Positions 18,501-26,500 of a DNA stretch of 61,173 nt are shown piece after piece (the stretch's first letter is position 1; the number at the start of each line of letters is the position of its first letter). Both the position numbers and the translations under genes were made by a program. The stretch is from Lachnospiraceae bacterium (GTDB lineage: Bacteria; Bacillota; Clostridia; Lachnospirales; Lachnospiraceae), in the NCBI GenBank assembly GCA_017624115.1, contig JAGANQ010000007.1, positions 1-61,173 of the forward strand, in the 5' to 3' direction. The notes below the pieces were generated by a model. It had not been told where the DNA came from. It was given only the letters and a program-made list of their open reading frames with translations, and made no database searches.

Positions 18501-18725
18501 CTTCGCTTTTCTGCAGGCAAATGCAATACGGTCAAACCACTGATTGTTCAGATACGCGATTGTCTGTCCCTGTCTGGCGCAGATAAATGCTCCTCCCAAT
18601 CCCTGTTCCTTCATTTCTCTGAGCTGGCGGTCTATCTCAGCTTCATTCATATCGCCGTTCCAAAACCAGAAAGGTTTGATTCGCTGGCGCATGGTGGGGC
18701 ACTTCCATTCATTTTCCCAGTTCAT
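15582..18725 (-). CDS. GH106-like alpha-L-rhamnosidase
   Basis: A 1047-residue multidomain glycoside hydrolase. The start reads KPFWFWNGDMNEAEIDRQLR followed by MKEQGLGGAFI, the hallmark opening of the GH106 family TIM barrel. FSDEVG around residue 255 and ATEVPSM further on fit active-site strands. The C-terminal third holds beta-sandwich, jelly-roll-like modules (EIAVEVTAEHDWDG). It should remove terminal L-rhamnose from RG-I oligosaccharides. No signal peptide. I prefer ATG 18723-18725, which has AGAGGAAAAGG directly ahead, over an ATG 72 bases upstream. It follows the ABC transporter genes in the operon behind an intercistronic hairpin. The exact linkage specificity is unknown. Confidence 0.75.
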   Translation of the reverse strand: MNWENEWKCPTMRQRIKPFWFWNGDMNEAEIDRQLREMKEQGLGGAFICARQGQTIAYLNNQWFDRIAFACRKAKEYGLEVWLYDEYPYPSGVSGGEVLLRHPEAGHTVLSIQIYDAAGGEETECNLGWEKVMYAKAVRKLPDGTLDWNDTIDITDDIGVLQPQEIYQKTGLTAYNNKRFFSYGPTHVLNVTLPEGGWRLVICSSKALNDFKYYGNYFDPCNKAAVQTFIETTHEKYQKTLGDEMGKSVYGMFSDEVGLLGRLPWSEQLPAYFEKRFGYDIRSVLAAIGDKTYPDAAKIRYEFYQALHELFRESYHKPMSDWCNEHNILYATEVPSMRRSTQIYSTVPGGDCAHEKLGRSLDWTYERDLHSYRSCAMGVSSVSRQMNRDYAMIESFHSVGWSMTLQDAKWMLDLLASMGINFYNVHAFYYTIDSITKHDAPPSQFLQNPYWKNYHLLADYAGRLSAWLSNTESLNTVAVLDPVVSYWTHLANSFQRFGYAGTDQDEEADLNTLKDDWMHIIKELRYSHIGADLIDTEIMAMAEIADGRMRIGKAEYNTLVITPNTAIERTATEKIKEFLKSGGRVIAIGLLPYEVVDEDEQVEKTYQEIFGVEKDTKADYWQEGSGVEVIRNGNAVFVSTNGNVKHAGSEEKWISLIAEAAAFPVSVSVPDKDRKSLFSSIRRGRDGELYIMLGNYEKNYVDAELSLKEDQSSAWHMSLENAEITGMEMQSGIVKVSLAPFETKLIRFDRQPASAEEKDRPIIIIDTANPMEVSIKGGNIYRMEMFEVSLDRKNWKETEVKTLIELCDASGILTGENLVYDSEFGTPKHIGIKYPVKLYYKTKVEIETLPGKAELLLDARCITGDYVISVNGHVLANRDFEAVFINDQNNRMQDVSAYLKQGENEIAVEVTAEHDWDGIRDPLYLVGDFGVADGRIVQMPKTAALREKYIEGFPYYSGDFIFKGSFAAEPGVEADLRLSCSDEIHDCMEVIVNGETLGVRAFSPNTWHVKPGVLRKENTVEIIYTNTLIHMLEGSYFDYDEHETVKI

Positions 18726-18802
18726 CCTTTTCCTCTTTTCCGTGCAGCTATATTCCCTTTTCTGCTTCACACTCTTCTGCGCTGCTGCACTTAACACAGA
18801 AA

Positions 18803-18830
18803 GGCTGCTACAGCTTACGCTGCAACAGCC
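18803..18830 (-). promoter_or_regulatory. Intercistronic GNRA-capped hairpin between binding protein and enzyme genes
   Basis: On the minus strand GGCTGTTGCAGC pairs with GCTGTAGCAGCC (12 bp, two G-U wobbles) around a GTAA tetraloop. It stands between the solute-binding protein gene and the GH106-like gene; such hairpins often stabilise or attenuate, letting the binding protein be made in excess. TTTCTG follows, a weak U-run. Confidence 0.65.
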
Positions 18831-18909
18831 CCTGATAGTAAGCTTACGCTTCTATTTTATTTCATTCTGTTTATTTGTTCAATGTATTTTCTTAACGTCT
18901 TATATGGGC

Positions 18910-20535
18910 TTATTTATCTGCCTGATATAAAGCATTTACTTCATCGATAATCTGCTGTCCACCCTGTGCAAGCCATGTATCCATAGCTGCGCGGAATCCT
19001 GCCTCATCAATTTCACCACAGATGTACTGTGTTCTTGCATCCTTTAATGCCGTATCAAGGATAGCACCATTCAGAGCATATGTTTCGGAACCTGCAAGGT
19101 ATCCTGCAGCCGGATTGAATACTGCGTACTGAACGTTGTCAGCCTTTACCTGCTCCTCAAGGATAGCACGGTCTGACTTCTTAACTGTCGGATTAGATGC
19201 GGACAGATTAGGAATGTAGCATACCGTCTGGTTAAGACCTGTGTGAGGCTTCTGAGCTGGTGTCCAGTCTGTGTTGATATCTACTAAATAGCCATCCTGC
19301 ATTTCATAGCCAATACCCTCTAAGCCATGGTCAGCTAATGTCATCATTTCATCATCGCACATCTTATCAAGGTATGTCAGACAAGCCTCTAAATCAGCTT
19401 CTGTCTTAGCACCCTTTGTAATCATAAAGAAGCCGTTCATACCAGAAGTAGCCATAGTTACAGGCTGTCCGCCTTTTTCCTTTGCGATAGCTCCAGCCAG
19501 TGCCATAGAAGCTGTTTCGTCACCGTTTACAGATGCGATAGGAGTATTTACAAAGTAATCCCAGATTCTTCTGGAGTTGTCAAGAACGTCAAGGAACATA
19601 CCACATTCGCCATTCTTAACACCGTCAGACCATGTATTTGTATCACGGATAGCCCAGTCAGAGTATACCAGACCTTCATCATACATCTTCTTCACATAAT
19701 TTACAGCTTCCATATATTCGTCTGTCATATGGGAAGGAACCAGCTTGCCGTCTCTCTCTGCCCAGCCATTGCCAGCGCCAAACCATGTCTGGATAATATC
19801 GATAGGACCTGTGTACTTACATAAGCACAGACCATAGGTATCTCTTACACCATTTCCGTCAGGATCCTGCTCGGAAAATGCCTTAGCCATGTTATATACA
19901 TCCTCAACTGTCTCAGGAGCACTTAAGCCAAGCTTATCAGCCCAGTCATAACGATATCCAAGACCATTTCTTCCGATTGGTCTTGCACGGTACAGACCAA
20001 TAATATGTCCATCTACTGTAATCTGCTTTAATACATCCTTGTTTGCCTTGGAAAGATTTGGGTATTTCTCCTCATCAAAGATGTAATCCTCAAGGTTCCA
20101 GAAAGCACCTGCCTTAGCAGCACTGATAATGGTAGCATTTAAATTTCCGCCCCATGTCATAATCATAGGAAGATTCTTTGTGTCAAGCAGGGTAACACCA
20201 ACGATTTCCTCTAAGCTGTCATTTGCCACCGGAATGTATTCTACATCAACACCGGTATAGTCCTTAACCTTCTGTAATACTTCATCTTTGCCCTGAGCAG
20301 TACCTGTTGAAAAGAATCCGCCCTGATGGTCGATTGCCTGGAATGTAATCTTTGGCATCTCAGCAGAAGCTGCTGTTGTAGCACTGTCCGCTGCTGTTGT
20401 AGCAGTGCTTGCTGCTGTTGTAGCGCTGTTTGCTGTTGTGGCATTTGTTGTGTTGGAATTTCCGCCACATCCTGCAAGTGAACCTGCAACCATAGCTGCA
20501 GTCAGCATTAAAGCTGTAAGTTTTTTAGTTTTCAT
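18910..20535 (-). CDS. Extracellular solute-binding lipoprotein of an oligosaccharide ABC importer
   Basis: A 541-residue lipoprotein of the LplA/YtcQ class of carbohydrate-binding proteins. The signal peptide ends in a lipobox LAGC with the lipidated Cys at residue 23. It is followed by a Thr/Ala/Ser-rich linker (about residues 28-60, encoded by imperfect GCTGCTGTTGTAGC-type repeats on the plus strand), then a two-lobe binding fold with KVKDYTGVDVEYIPV and GLYRARPIGRNGLGYR. Such proteins capture oligosaccharides of several units. Context points to RG-I fragments. GGGAGG precedes the ATG. It is the third gene of the transporter set after two permeases; no ATPase gene is present, so a shared MsmK-type ATPase elsewhere must energise it. 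Confidence 0.9.
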   Translation of the reverse strand: MKTKKLTALMLTAAMVAGSLAGCGGNSNTTNATTANSATTAASTATTAADSATTAASAEMPKITFQAIDHQGGFFSTGTAQGKDEVLQKVKDYTGVDVEYIPVANDSLEEIVGVTLLDTKNLPMIMTWGGNLNATIISAAKAGAFWNLEDYIFDEEKYPNLSKANKDVLKQITVDGHIIGLYRARPIGRNGLGYRYDWADKLGLSAPETVEDVYNMAKAFSEQDPDGNGVRDTYGLCLCKYTGPIDIIQTWFGAGNGWAERDGKLVPSHMTDEYMEAVNYVKKMYDEGLVYSDWAIRDTNTWSDGVKNGECGMFLDVLDNSRRIWDYFVNTPIASVNGDETASMALAGAIAKEKGGQPVTMATSGMNGFFMITKGAKTEADLEACLTYLDKMCDDEMMTLADHGLEGIGYEMQDGYLVDINTDWTPAQKPHTGLNQTVCYIPNLSASNPTVKKSDRAILEEQVKADNVQYAVFNPAAGYLAGSETYALNGAILDTALKDARTQYICGEIDEAGFRAAMDTWLAQGGQQIIDEVNALYQADK

Positions 20536-20576
20536 AGTTTTTACCTCCCTTAATTGTTACTGCTTTAATATATGTT

Positions 20577-21482
20577 TTAACCTTTTACGGCTCCAACCAT
20601 AACACCTTTGGTAAAGTACTTCTGGACAAATGGATATACTACCAGAATCGGCACTGTGGAAACCACCGTAGCTGCCATCTTTACCGCTTTTTCCGGCGGT
20701 GCACCAAACTCACCGAAGTCAATCGGGGAACCATCTGGATTTGCTCCGCCTGCCAGTAATACGATACGTCTCAGCGCAATCTGTACTACTTCTTTATTTG
20801 GATCGCGAATATATAACATTGCATTAAAGTAATCATTCCAGTGTCCTACTGCGTAGAACAAAGAGATAGAAGCGATTACCGGCTTGGACAAAGGTAATAT
20901 AATCTTAAAGAAAATACCAATATCAGAACATCCGTCAATCTTAGCTGCCTCTTCCAGCTCTGTAGGAATCTCCTGGAAGAAATTTTTAACAATAACCATA
21001 TTGAATACACTGATTGCACCCGGTAAAATCAGAGATGCAAAGCTGTCCAGCATTCCGAGCCCGCTGATTAACAGATATCCCGGTATCATACCACCGGAGA
21101 AGAGCATGGTAATGATAACCATATTCATAAAGAAGTTTCTTCCCTTTAAGTATTTTCTGGATAACGGATACGCAAAAGTAGTTGTAAATGCCATATTTAC
21201 AAAAGTACCGACAATCGTCACAAAAGCTGAGTTCTTTAAGCCTCTGAAAATCGCACCGTCATTGATAATATAGCGGAACGCATTCAGTGACCACTCATGC
21301 GGAATAATGAAAAACGCTCTCTGTGTCAGTTCCTTCTCTGTTGCAAATGATCCTGCAACTACATATAGAAACGGAAGTACTGTAGAAACGGCAAACACTC
21401 CAACGAATATGTAAATCAGCACCTGAACAATCTGGTCACCCACGCTTCTTTTAATCTTATTTTTTGTTTTCGCTGCTGCCAT
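20577..21482 (-). CDS. Carbohydrate ABC transporter permease (LplC/YtcP type)
   Basis: A 301-residue inner-membrane permease with six predicted membrane segments beginning at about residue 18 (VQVLIYIFVGVFAVSTVLPF). The EAA loop reads EEAAKIDGCSDIGIFFKIILP and contacts the ATPase. The ending VVYPFVQKYFTKGVMVGAVKG is the typical C-terminus of this family. The start at 21482 has AAAGGAGA before it; an upstream in-frame ATG would overlap the preceding gene with no ribosome binding site. It pairs with the permease just upstream, and the binding protein follows 41 bases later. Confidence 0.93.
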   Translation of the reverse strand: MAAAKTKNKIKRSVGDQIVQVLIYIFVGVFAVSTVLPFLYVVAGSFATEKELTQRAFFIIPHEWSLNAFRYIINDGAIFRGLKNSAFVTIVGTFVNMAFTTTFAYPLSRKYLKGRNFFMNMVIITMLFSGGMIPGYLLISGLGMLDSFASLILPGAISVFNMVIVKNFFQEIPTELEEAAKIDGCSDIGIFFKIILPLSKPVIASISLFYAVGHWNDYFNAMLYIRDPNKEVVQIALRRIVLLAGGANPDGSPIDFGEFGAPPEKAVKMAATVVSTVPILVVYPFVQKYFTKGVMVGAVKG

Positions 21483-21507
21483 AAGGGGTCTCTCCTTTCT
21501 GAAAATT

Positions 21508-22449
21508 CTAATATAAGCCTGACTCGCCCATCTTCTTGGCAAGCCGGTCTGCGGATAATACCATTACCATACCAACAATAGATTTAAACAAACCTACCGC
21601 AGTAGAGTAAGAATACTGACCGCCGGAGATACCTCTTGTATATACATAGGTATCAATAACCTCCGCCTTGGATACATTCAGCGAATTTCTCATAAGGAAA
21701 ATCTGCTCATAACCTGTATTCAAAAGAGAACCTACTCTCATAATCAGCATGATTACGATTGTACTTTTAATAGCAGGAAGTGTTACATGCCACATCAGTC
21801 TCCATCTGCCTGCACCATCCACCTTGGCTGCTTCATAGAGCTGTACATCCACACCGGATAATGCTGCAAGGAATACGATTGTACCATAGCCACTTTCCTT
21901 CCATATACTCTGTCCAACAATCAATCCCCAGAAATACTGAGGTTTAGAAAGGATATCAATGTTCTTTCCTGTAATTGCAAGCAAAATCTCATGGATAATA
22001 CCATCATTAACATTAAATAATGTATAAGACAAGCTTGCCACAATAACGAAAGAAATAAAATGTGGTATATACACCAGTGTCTGTGCCAGACGCTTATACC
22101 ATGAGCACCGGATTTCATTCAAAAACAAAGCCAGAATAATCGGTGCCGGGAAATAAAATATCAGGTTTAATAAAGAAATACCTAATGTATTTCTCATTAA
22201 CATCCAGAAATCATTTCCAGTAAAGAACAGTTTAAACTGATCAAATCCTACCCATGGACTGCCAGTAAATCCAAGGAATGGGCTGAAATTCTGAAATGCA
22301 ATAACGACACCAAGCATTGGTATATACTTAAATACAATCAGATATATCAGACCTGGCAGCAAAAGCAGATAAAGCCCCTTCTGCTGATACACTTGTTTCC
22401 AAAGGCTTTTCCTGTTTCCTGCCACAACAGGCTGTGCATTCTTCGCCAT
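21508..22449 (-). CDS. Carbohydrate ABC transporter permease (LplB/YteP type)
   Basis: A 313-residue permease with six membrane segments. It shows GLYLLLLPGLIYLIVFKYIPM at its start, the LplB-like region IAFQNFSPFLG, and the EAA loop YEAAKVDGAGRWRLMWHVTLP that docks with the ATPase. It ends DRLAKKMGESGLY, as expected for the family. First gene of the importer, with GGGAGGACTAC ahead of the ATG. YteP/YtcP-type pairs serve RG-I oligosaccharides in Bacillus, which fits the surrounding lyases, but the true substrate is an inference. Confidence 0.93.
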   Translation of the reverse strand: MAKNAQPVVAGNRKSLWKQVYQQKGLYLLLLPGLIYLIVFKYIPMLGVVIAFQNFSPFLGFTGSPWVGFDQFKLFFTGNDFWMLMRNTLGISLLNLIFYFPAPIILALFLNEIRCSWYKRLAQTLVYIPHFISFVIVASLSYTLFNVNDGIIHEILLAITGKNIDILSKPQYFWGLIVGQSIWKESGYGTIVFLAALSGVDVQLYEAAKVDGAGRWRLMWHVTLPAIKSTIVIMLIMRVGSLLNTGYEQIFLMRNSLNVSKAEVIDTYVYTRGISGGQYSYSTAVGLFKSIVGMVMVLSADRLAKKMGESGLY

Positions 22450-22518
22450 ATGTAGTCCTCCCTCTTTCTTAATTTACAGCTCAAAATTTACACCTGCTAT
22501 AATTGTTGATTTTTTAAC

Positions 22519-22524
22519 ATTATA
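22519..22524 (-). promoter_or_regulatory. Probable -10 element for the importer/enzyme operon
   Basis: TATAAT on the minus strand, about 70 bases before the first permease. No good -35 lies 17 bases upstream, as expected for an activator-dependent promoter driven by the adjacent AraC-type regulator. The rest of 22450-22778 holds AT-rich sequence and one terminator. Confidence 0.45.
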
Positions 22525-22646
22525 TAAAGTGCACAATTTTGTTTCTGTTTTATATGTTTTATGTGGTAATATTAACATACATAGTATTGCTTTTTCAATA
22601 CTCAATATCTTGCAAGTTGCTTTTCACACATTTTTCACAGACGACA

Positions 22647-22689
22647 AAAAAACACTTGATTTTATCAGCGTTTTCATCAAGTGTTTTTT
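22647..22689. terminator. Strong terminator between the regulator and the importer operon
   Basis: The 14-bp arms 22647-22660 and 22676-22689 (AAAAAACACTTGAT/ATCAAGTGTTTTTT) pair around a 15-nt loop. It lies 90 bases past the regulator's stop and separates it from the importer promoter. Confidence 0.85.
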
Positions 22690-22778
22690 CAAAATTATCA
22701 TTTTATTTACTTTTGCAGACCAGTCAAATTTTTGGATAATCACATTCTTGCCACAATTTTTTGACCGGATTATTTTGA

Positions 22779-25115
22779 TTATTCCTTTTCTTTATGCTCC
22801 TGACGGTATTTTCCGGGAGTAATCCCTTCATGCTTGCTGAAAAAACGGATAAAATTCTGTGTATTTGTATAGTTTAGCTTCTGTGCAATCTCTGCCACTG
22901 ACAATGTTGTCTCCAGCAGCATCTCCTTTGCAAGCTCAAGCTTTTCCAAAGCCACAAAATCTGTAAAGGTCATATTATTCTCTGTTTTTAATACACGCCA
23001 GATATAGCTCGGATGGTAGTTAAGCTGTTCGGCACATTCTGTCAGGGTAATGTCCCCGTTCTTTTCCTTTACAAGAGCAATTACCTGCTCCATGATGTCT
23101 ACAGAATGACTTCTTCTATACTGTGTCAGATTCGAAACCACCGGTTCAATAATCTGACTCTTATAAAACTGCCGGATATTTTCCGGTTCTACGATAGAAT
23201 CCAGCGCAAGGAACAGATTATCCTCCTCCCCTTCAAATATCTGATTCATTGACAGCCCCGCTTCCGAGGCTACCTGCAGTATTGCTATCAGAAAACGGTG
23301 AAGGAAAAAATATCTGTCCTGTCTGGATACACCTTTTTCAAGCAAACGGTCGATAAATTTGTCCACAGCTGCAAATGCCGCATCTTTCTCACAGGCATCC
23401 ACAGCTCTTCGAATCTCCTGCTCTGCAAAAAGGTCATACCGGTAGGAACTCTCCTTATTCTTGCTAAAGTCAGAATAGAAGCAGATTGCCTTTTCTGTAT
23501 CTGCCCTGTCTACCCCCCCATCTGAGGTTTCGAAGACCTTCAAGCTTTCGCTATTCTTTAACGCCTCCACTCCCTCATTATGTGCCGTACGAAGGTGCTT
23601 CAGTTTATGGAAGGTACGGCTGACACCACCATATACATGGCATCCATACGAGTTATACACATACTGGCTGATTTGCTCAAAGATTTCCTCTGACTTTTGT
23701 TCCAGTTCTTCCTCTGTATCAGAACCAAGAATAAAAAATATCACGTTATTGCGAATAACCGGAGCAGCAAAGAACAGCTTTTTCATCTCCTGAGGCAGAT
23801 TATCCACAACTGTCATCATCAGAGCATCCTGTTCCATACTGTTCATCCTGTGCTCTCCCTGTGCGAGCCCCATACTCAGGACAATATAGCATGCCTTTTT
23901 CTTTAAATCAAAACGTTCCACACCCTCATCGATACGTTCCTGAGTCAGCTCACCGCGCAGCAAACGCGTCAGAAACAGCTCTACAAGCATTTCCTTCTGA
24001 TTTTCTATCATTCGTTCCAGCGATTCCCTGTTCTTAACAAGCTGATTAAATCCCTTCTCAAGCAAGGTTATCTCATCGATACCGGACTGCGGTGTTTCCA
24101 GCACATCATTCATCTGCGTTGTCAGCTTTGACACCGGTGTATAAATTATTTTTGTACCGGCGCAAACCCCTATCAGCACCAGACCCAATACAACAAGCAA
24201 TACCACCGCAAATGACAATATCTGCTCTGCTCCGTCCGTTACGGCAGCCATATCATAACTCGCTACATAAATAAGCCCGTTCCGGGTAGCTGTCGTTGCT
24301 GCCATTCTGTGCCGGGAGCCATCCGGGAGCTTCACGCTCATATAATCTCCCGCACGTTCCACTTCCTCCATGTGACTAATGCAATACTCTCCCATCAGTG
24401 CACTGCTTGTATACACCAATTCTCCCCGGGTATTGACGATAGTCACATCCATATCATCCAGGTTTTCTGCCATCAGATTTCTCAGCTTGACATCATTGAG
24501 ATTAATCAGAAGGAGACATTTTTCTTCCACCGACAGCATCGGCAGCCTCAGTACCATTACATAGTCAGACAGTACAATGCTCCTCCCCGCAGGCAGGACG
24601 GCCGGTCTTTCCTGTCCCATACGGTTAAGCCAGCAGCATTGATCCCTGCTGCCCTCCAGCCGCTCCTGCACCTCTTTCATTTCCGGTGTATCAGCAATCT
24701 CGCTGTATCGGTACATACCATAGGTACTGACCACCCAGTCCTCAGCAACATTGATAAACGTATATGCCTGAACATAGTCGCGCAGATACACGGGTCCACT
24801 CAATACATCAATCCCCTCCTTCAGGCGGGAATATTGGTTATAGTACAGGTCATCTGCTGAAATCAATGTTTTTATCTCTTCTTTATTTTCTACTTCACAG
24901 TAATACTGCTTAATACTGTCAAGGATATTTTCCACCCGGCTCTTTACCTGATTAGCCGTCACCTGCATCGTCAGGTTTTTTCTCTGTGAAAACTCAGTTA
25001 TATAGGTATGGTAGGAATATAATCCAAGAATTATAACCGGCAGCACCGATGCCAGTATCATAGACAAATAAATCTTATGTCTGTATCGATATCGTTTCCC
25101 TGTTCGGTTAGTCAC
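22779..25115 (-). CDS. Membrane-anchored AraC-family regulator (YesS-like)
   Basis: A 778-residue one-component sensor. A first membrane helix lies at about residues 13-30. A large extracytoplasmic sensing region (dCache-like) follows to about 290, then a second helix near 296-318 (SFAVVLLVVLGLVLIGVC). A HAMP-like stretch and a long cytoplasmic linker lead to the C-terminal AraC DNA-binding domain at about 675-775 with two helix-turn-helices (GDITLTECAEQLNYHPSYIW and LSVAEIAQKLNYTNTQNFIR). Size and layout match Bacillus YesS, which activates rhamnogalacturonan genes. The start is GTG 25115 with GGATGGAAG ahead, 22 bases after the sulfatase stop, so the two are co-transcribed. It probably senses an extracellular pectin product and activates the importer promoter. 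Confidence 0.88.
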   Translation of the reverse strand: MTNRTGKRYRYRHKIYLSMILASVLPVIILGLYSYHTYITEFSQRKNLTMQVTANQVKSRVENILDSIKQYYCEVENKEEIKTLISADDLYYNQYSRLKEGIDVLSGPVYLRDYVQAYTFINVAEDWVVSTYGMYRYSEIADTPEMKEVQERLEGSRDQCCWLNRMGQERPAVLPAGRSIVLSDYVMVLRLPMLSVEEKCLLLINLNDVKLRNLMAENLDDMDVTIVNTRGELVYTSSALMGEYCISHMEEVERAGDYMSVKLPDGSRHRMAATTATRNGLIYVASYDMAAVTDGAEQILSFAVVLLVVLGLVLIGVCAGTKIIYTPVSKLTTQMNDVLETPQSGIDEITLLEKGFNQLVKNRESLERMIENQKEMLVELFLTRLLRGELTQERIDEGVERFDLKKKACYIVLSMGLAQGEHRMNSMEQDALMMTVVDNLPQEMKKLFFAAPVIRNNVIFFILGSDTEEELEQKSEEIFEQISQYVYNSYGCHVYGGVSRTFHKLKHLRTAHNEGVEALKNSESLKVFETSDGGVDRADTEKAICFYSDFSKNKESSYRYDLFAEQEIRRAVDACEKDAAFAAVDKFIDRLLEKGVSRQDRYFFLHRFLIAILQVASEAGLSMNQIFEGEEDNLFLALDSIVEPENIRQFYKSQIIEPVVSNLTQYRRSHSVDIMEQVIALVKEKNGDITLTECAEQLNYHPSYIWRVLKTENNMTFTDFVALEKLELAKEMLLETTLSVAEIAQKLNYTNTQNFIRFFSKHEGITPGKYRQEHKEKE

Positions 25116-25137
25116 AGACTTCCATCCTTTCTATCGT

Positions 25138-26484
25138 CTATAGCTTCTCTTCACCCTCAAATACCCGAAGCTGTCCTTCCTTCACTTTCTCTGCCTCCAG
25201 AATCACCGGCTCCTTTTCGCCTGCCTCTTTCATTTTGGCTTTCAGCTTCGCAGCGAGTACGTGACAGACCTCGCGATGTGCCTCCGAATGAATCAGATTA
25301 TGCAGCTCATAGGGGTCATGCTCAAGGTCATAGAGAAAGGTTTCCGTATAAGTATCGGAGCAGGAATCCTTAATCGGATCCTTGTCCAATGCCTCTACTG
25401 AATATTTCCAACGTTTTGTGCGGACAGCACGTCCCACCTGTACCTCACTCATCTGTACAAATATTTCCTGGGGCCAGTCAGCCGTTTTTCCGCCCAGAAG
25501 CGGCATCACAGAATGTCCCTGCATATCCTCCGGCACCGGAATACCACACGCATCAAGCAATGTCGGGGCAATGTCCACAAGGCTCACCATTTCCTTCAAT
25601 CTTCCGCCTCCGGTAAAAGGTCCCCCTGTAAATGCCATCGGAATGCGGATAGAGCTTTCATGGCAGGAACGCTTGTACTCTTCGTTTCTGGTCTTAAAAT
25701 GATTTCCATGGTCAGTCGTAAACAGAACAATTGTATCCTCAGACAAATGAAGACTCTTCAGGGCATCCAGCACCCGTCCAAATGCTTCATCCAGTCTCTT
25801 CACCATGCCATAATAGCCCGGAAGATGCTGCCAGCTCGTACCGCCAAGCGCTCCCAAATCAGGCGGCATATAACCTGCCGGCTGACGGTTATATACATCT
25901 GGTGCCGGGAAACTGTCATTGCTGTTCTGGAAATGTGGTTCCAGAAAGGACAAAAAGAGGAAAAATGGCTTCTCCTTATTATCATCTATAAAGCGGATTG
26001 CTGCATCAGTCAGTGCATCTACACGGTATCCCGGCAGATGTACAGGTCTGTCATCATTATCGTATACCAGTGTGTCGTATGCCTGAGAAGTTGCCTCCAG
26101 TGCACCTGCCCCCAGCCAGTACTGGTATTCTCCACGTTCCTCCTTCGGCACGGCATGCCGTGTTGAGCCAAGATGCCATTTGCCTATGTACCCGGTATAG
26201 TAACCTGCTTCATTAAAATAATGTGCCATCGTCTTATGCTCCTTCGGCAGTACAACCGCATTGCGGTAGGTTCCTACACAGGTTGCATATTTACCAGTCT
26301 GCAATACACCTCTTGCGGGGCCACACACCGGCTGCGGGGTAAAGGCAAGGTTTGCATGGGTACCCTCCATTGCCACCCTGTCAAAATTCGGCGTCAGCCC
26401 ACACGGGTTCCCATGGACGCCAGTCGTATCAAAGCGCTGCTGATCTGTAAAAAATACAACTACGTTTGGTTTTTTTTCGCTCAT
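25138..26484 (-). CDS. Cys-type sulfatase family hydrolase
   Basis: A 448-residue type I sulfatase of the alkaline-phosphatase superfamily. The active-site signature CGPARG has Cys 54, the residue that is converted to formylglycine. Metal ligands are seen in FFTDQQ (Asp 14) and TTDHGNH near 260, and IGKWHLG carries the conserved Lys/His. No signal peptide, so it is cytoplasmic, while most polysaccharide sulfatases are exported. A maturase of the anSME type is needed and is not in the window. GTGAGGAAGAG precedes the ATG. Its place between the aminopeptidase and the regulator suggests action on a sulfated glycan imported by the same system, but some members cleave phosphodiesters or phosphonates instead. 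Confidence 0.85.
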   Translation of the reverse strand: MSEKKPNVVVFFTDQQRFDTTGVHGNPCGLTPNFDRVAMEGTHANLAFTPQPVCGPARGVLQTGKYATCVGTYRNAVVLPKEHKTMAHYFNEAGYYTGYIGKWHLGSTRHAVPKEERGEYQYWLGAGALEATSQAYDTLVYDNDDRPVHLPGYRVDALTDAAIRFIDDNKEKPFFLFLSFLEPHFQNSNDSFPAPDVYNRQPAGYMPPDLGALGGTSWQHLPGYYGMVKRLDEAFGRVLDALKSLHLSEDTIVLFTTDHGNHFKTRNEEYKRSCHESSIRIPMAFTGGPFTGGGRLKEMVSLVDIAPTLLDACGIPVPEDMQGHSVMPLLGGKTADWPQEIFVQMSEVQVGRAVRTKRWKYSVEALDKDPIKDSCSDTYTETFLYDLEHDPYELHNLIHSEAHREVCHVLAAKLKAKMKEAGEKEPVILEAEKVKEGQLRVFEGEEKL

Positions 26485-26500
26485 ATCTCTTCCTCACTTT

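Noticed and set aside
20340..20460. Short tandem repeats (GCTGCTGTTGTAGC-like), considered as CRISPR or microsatellite
   Set aside because: They encode the Ala/Thr/Ser linker of the binding lipoprotein in frame; repeat length and spacing do not fit a CRISPR.
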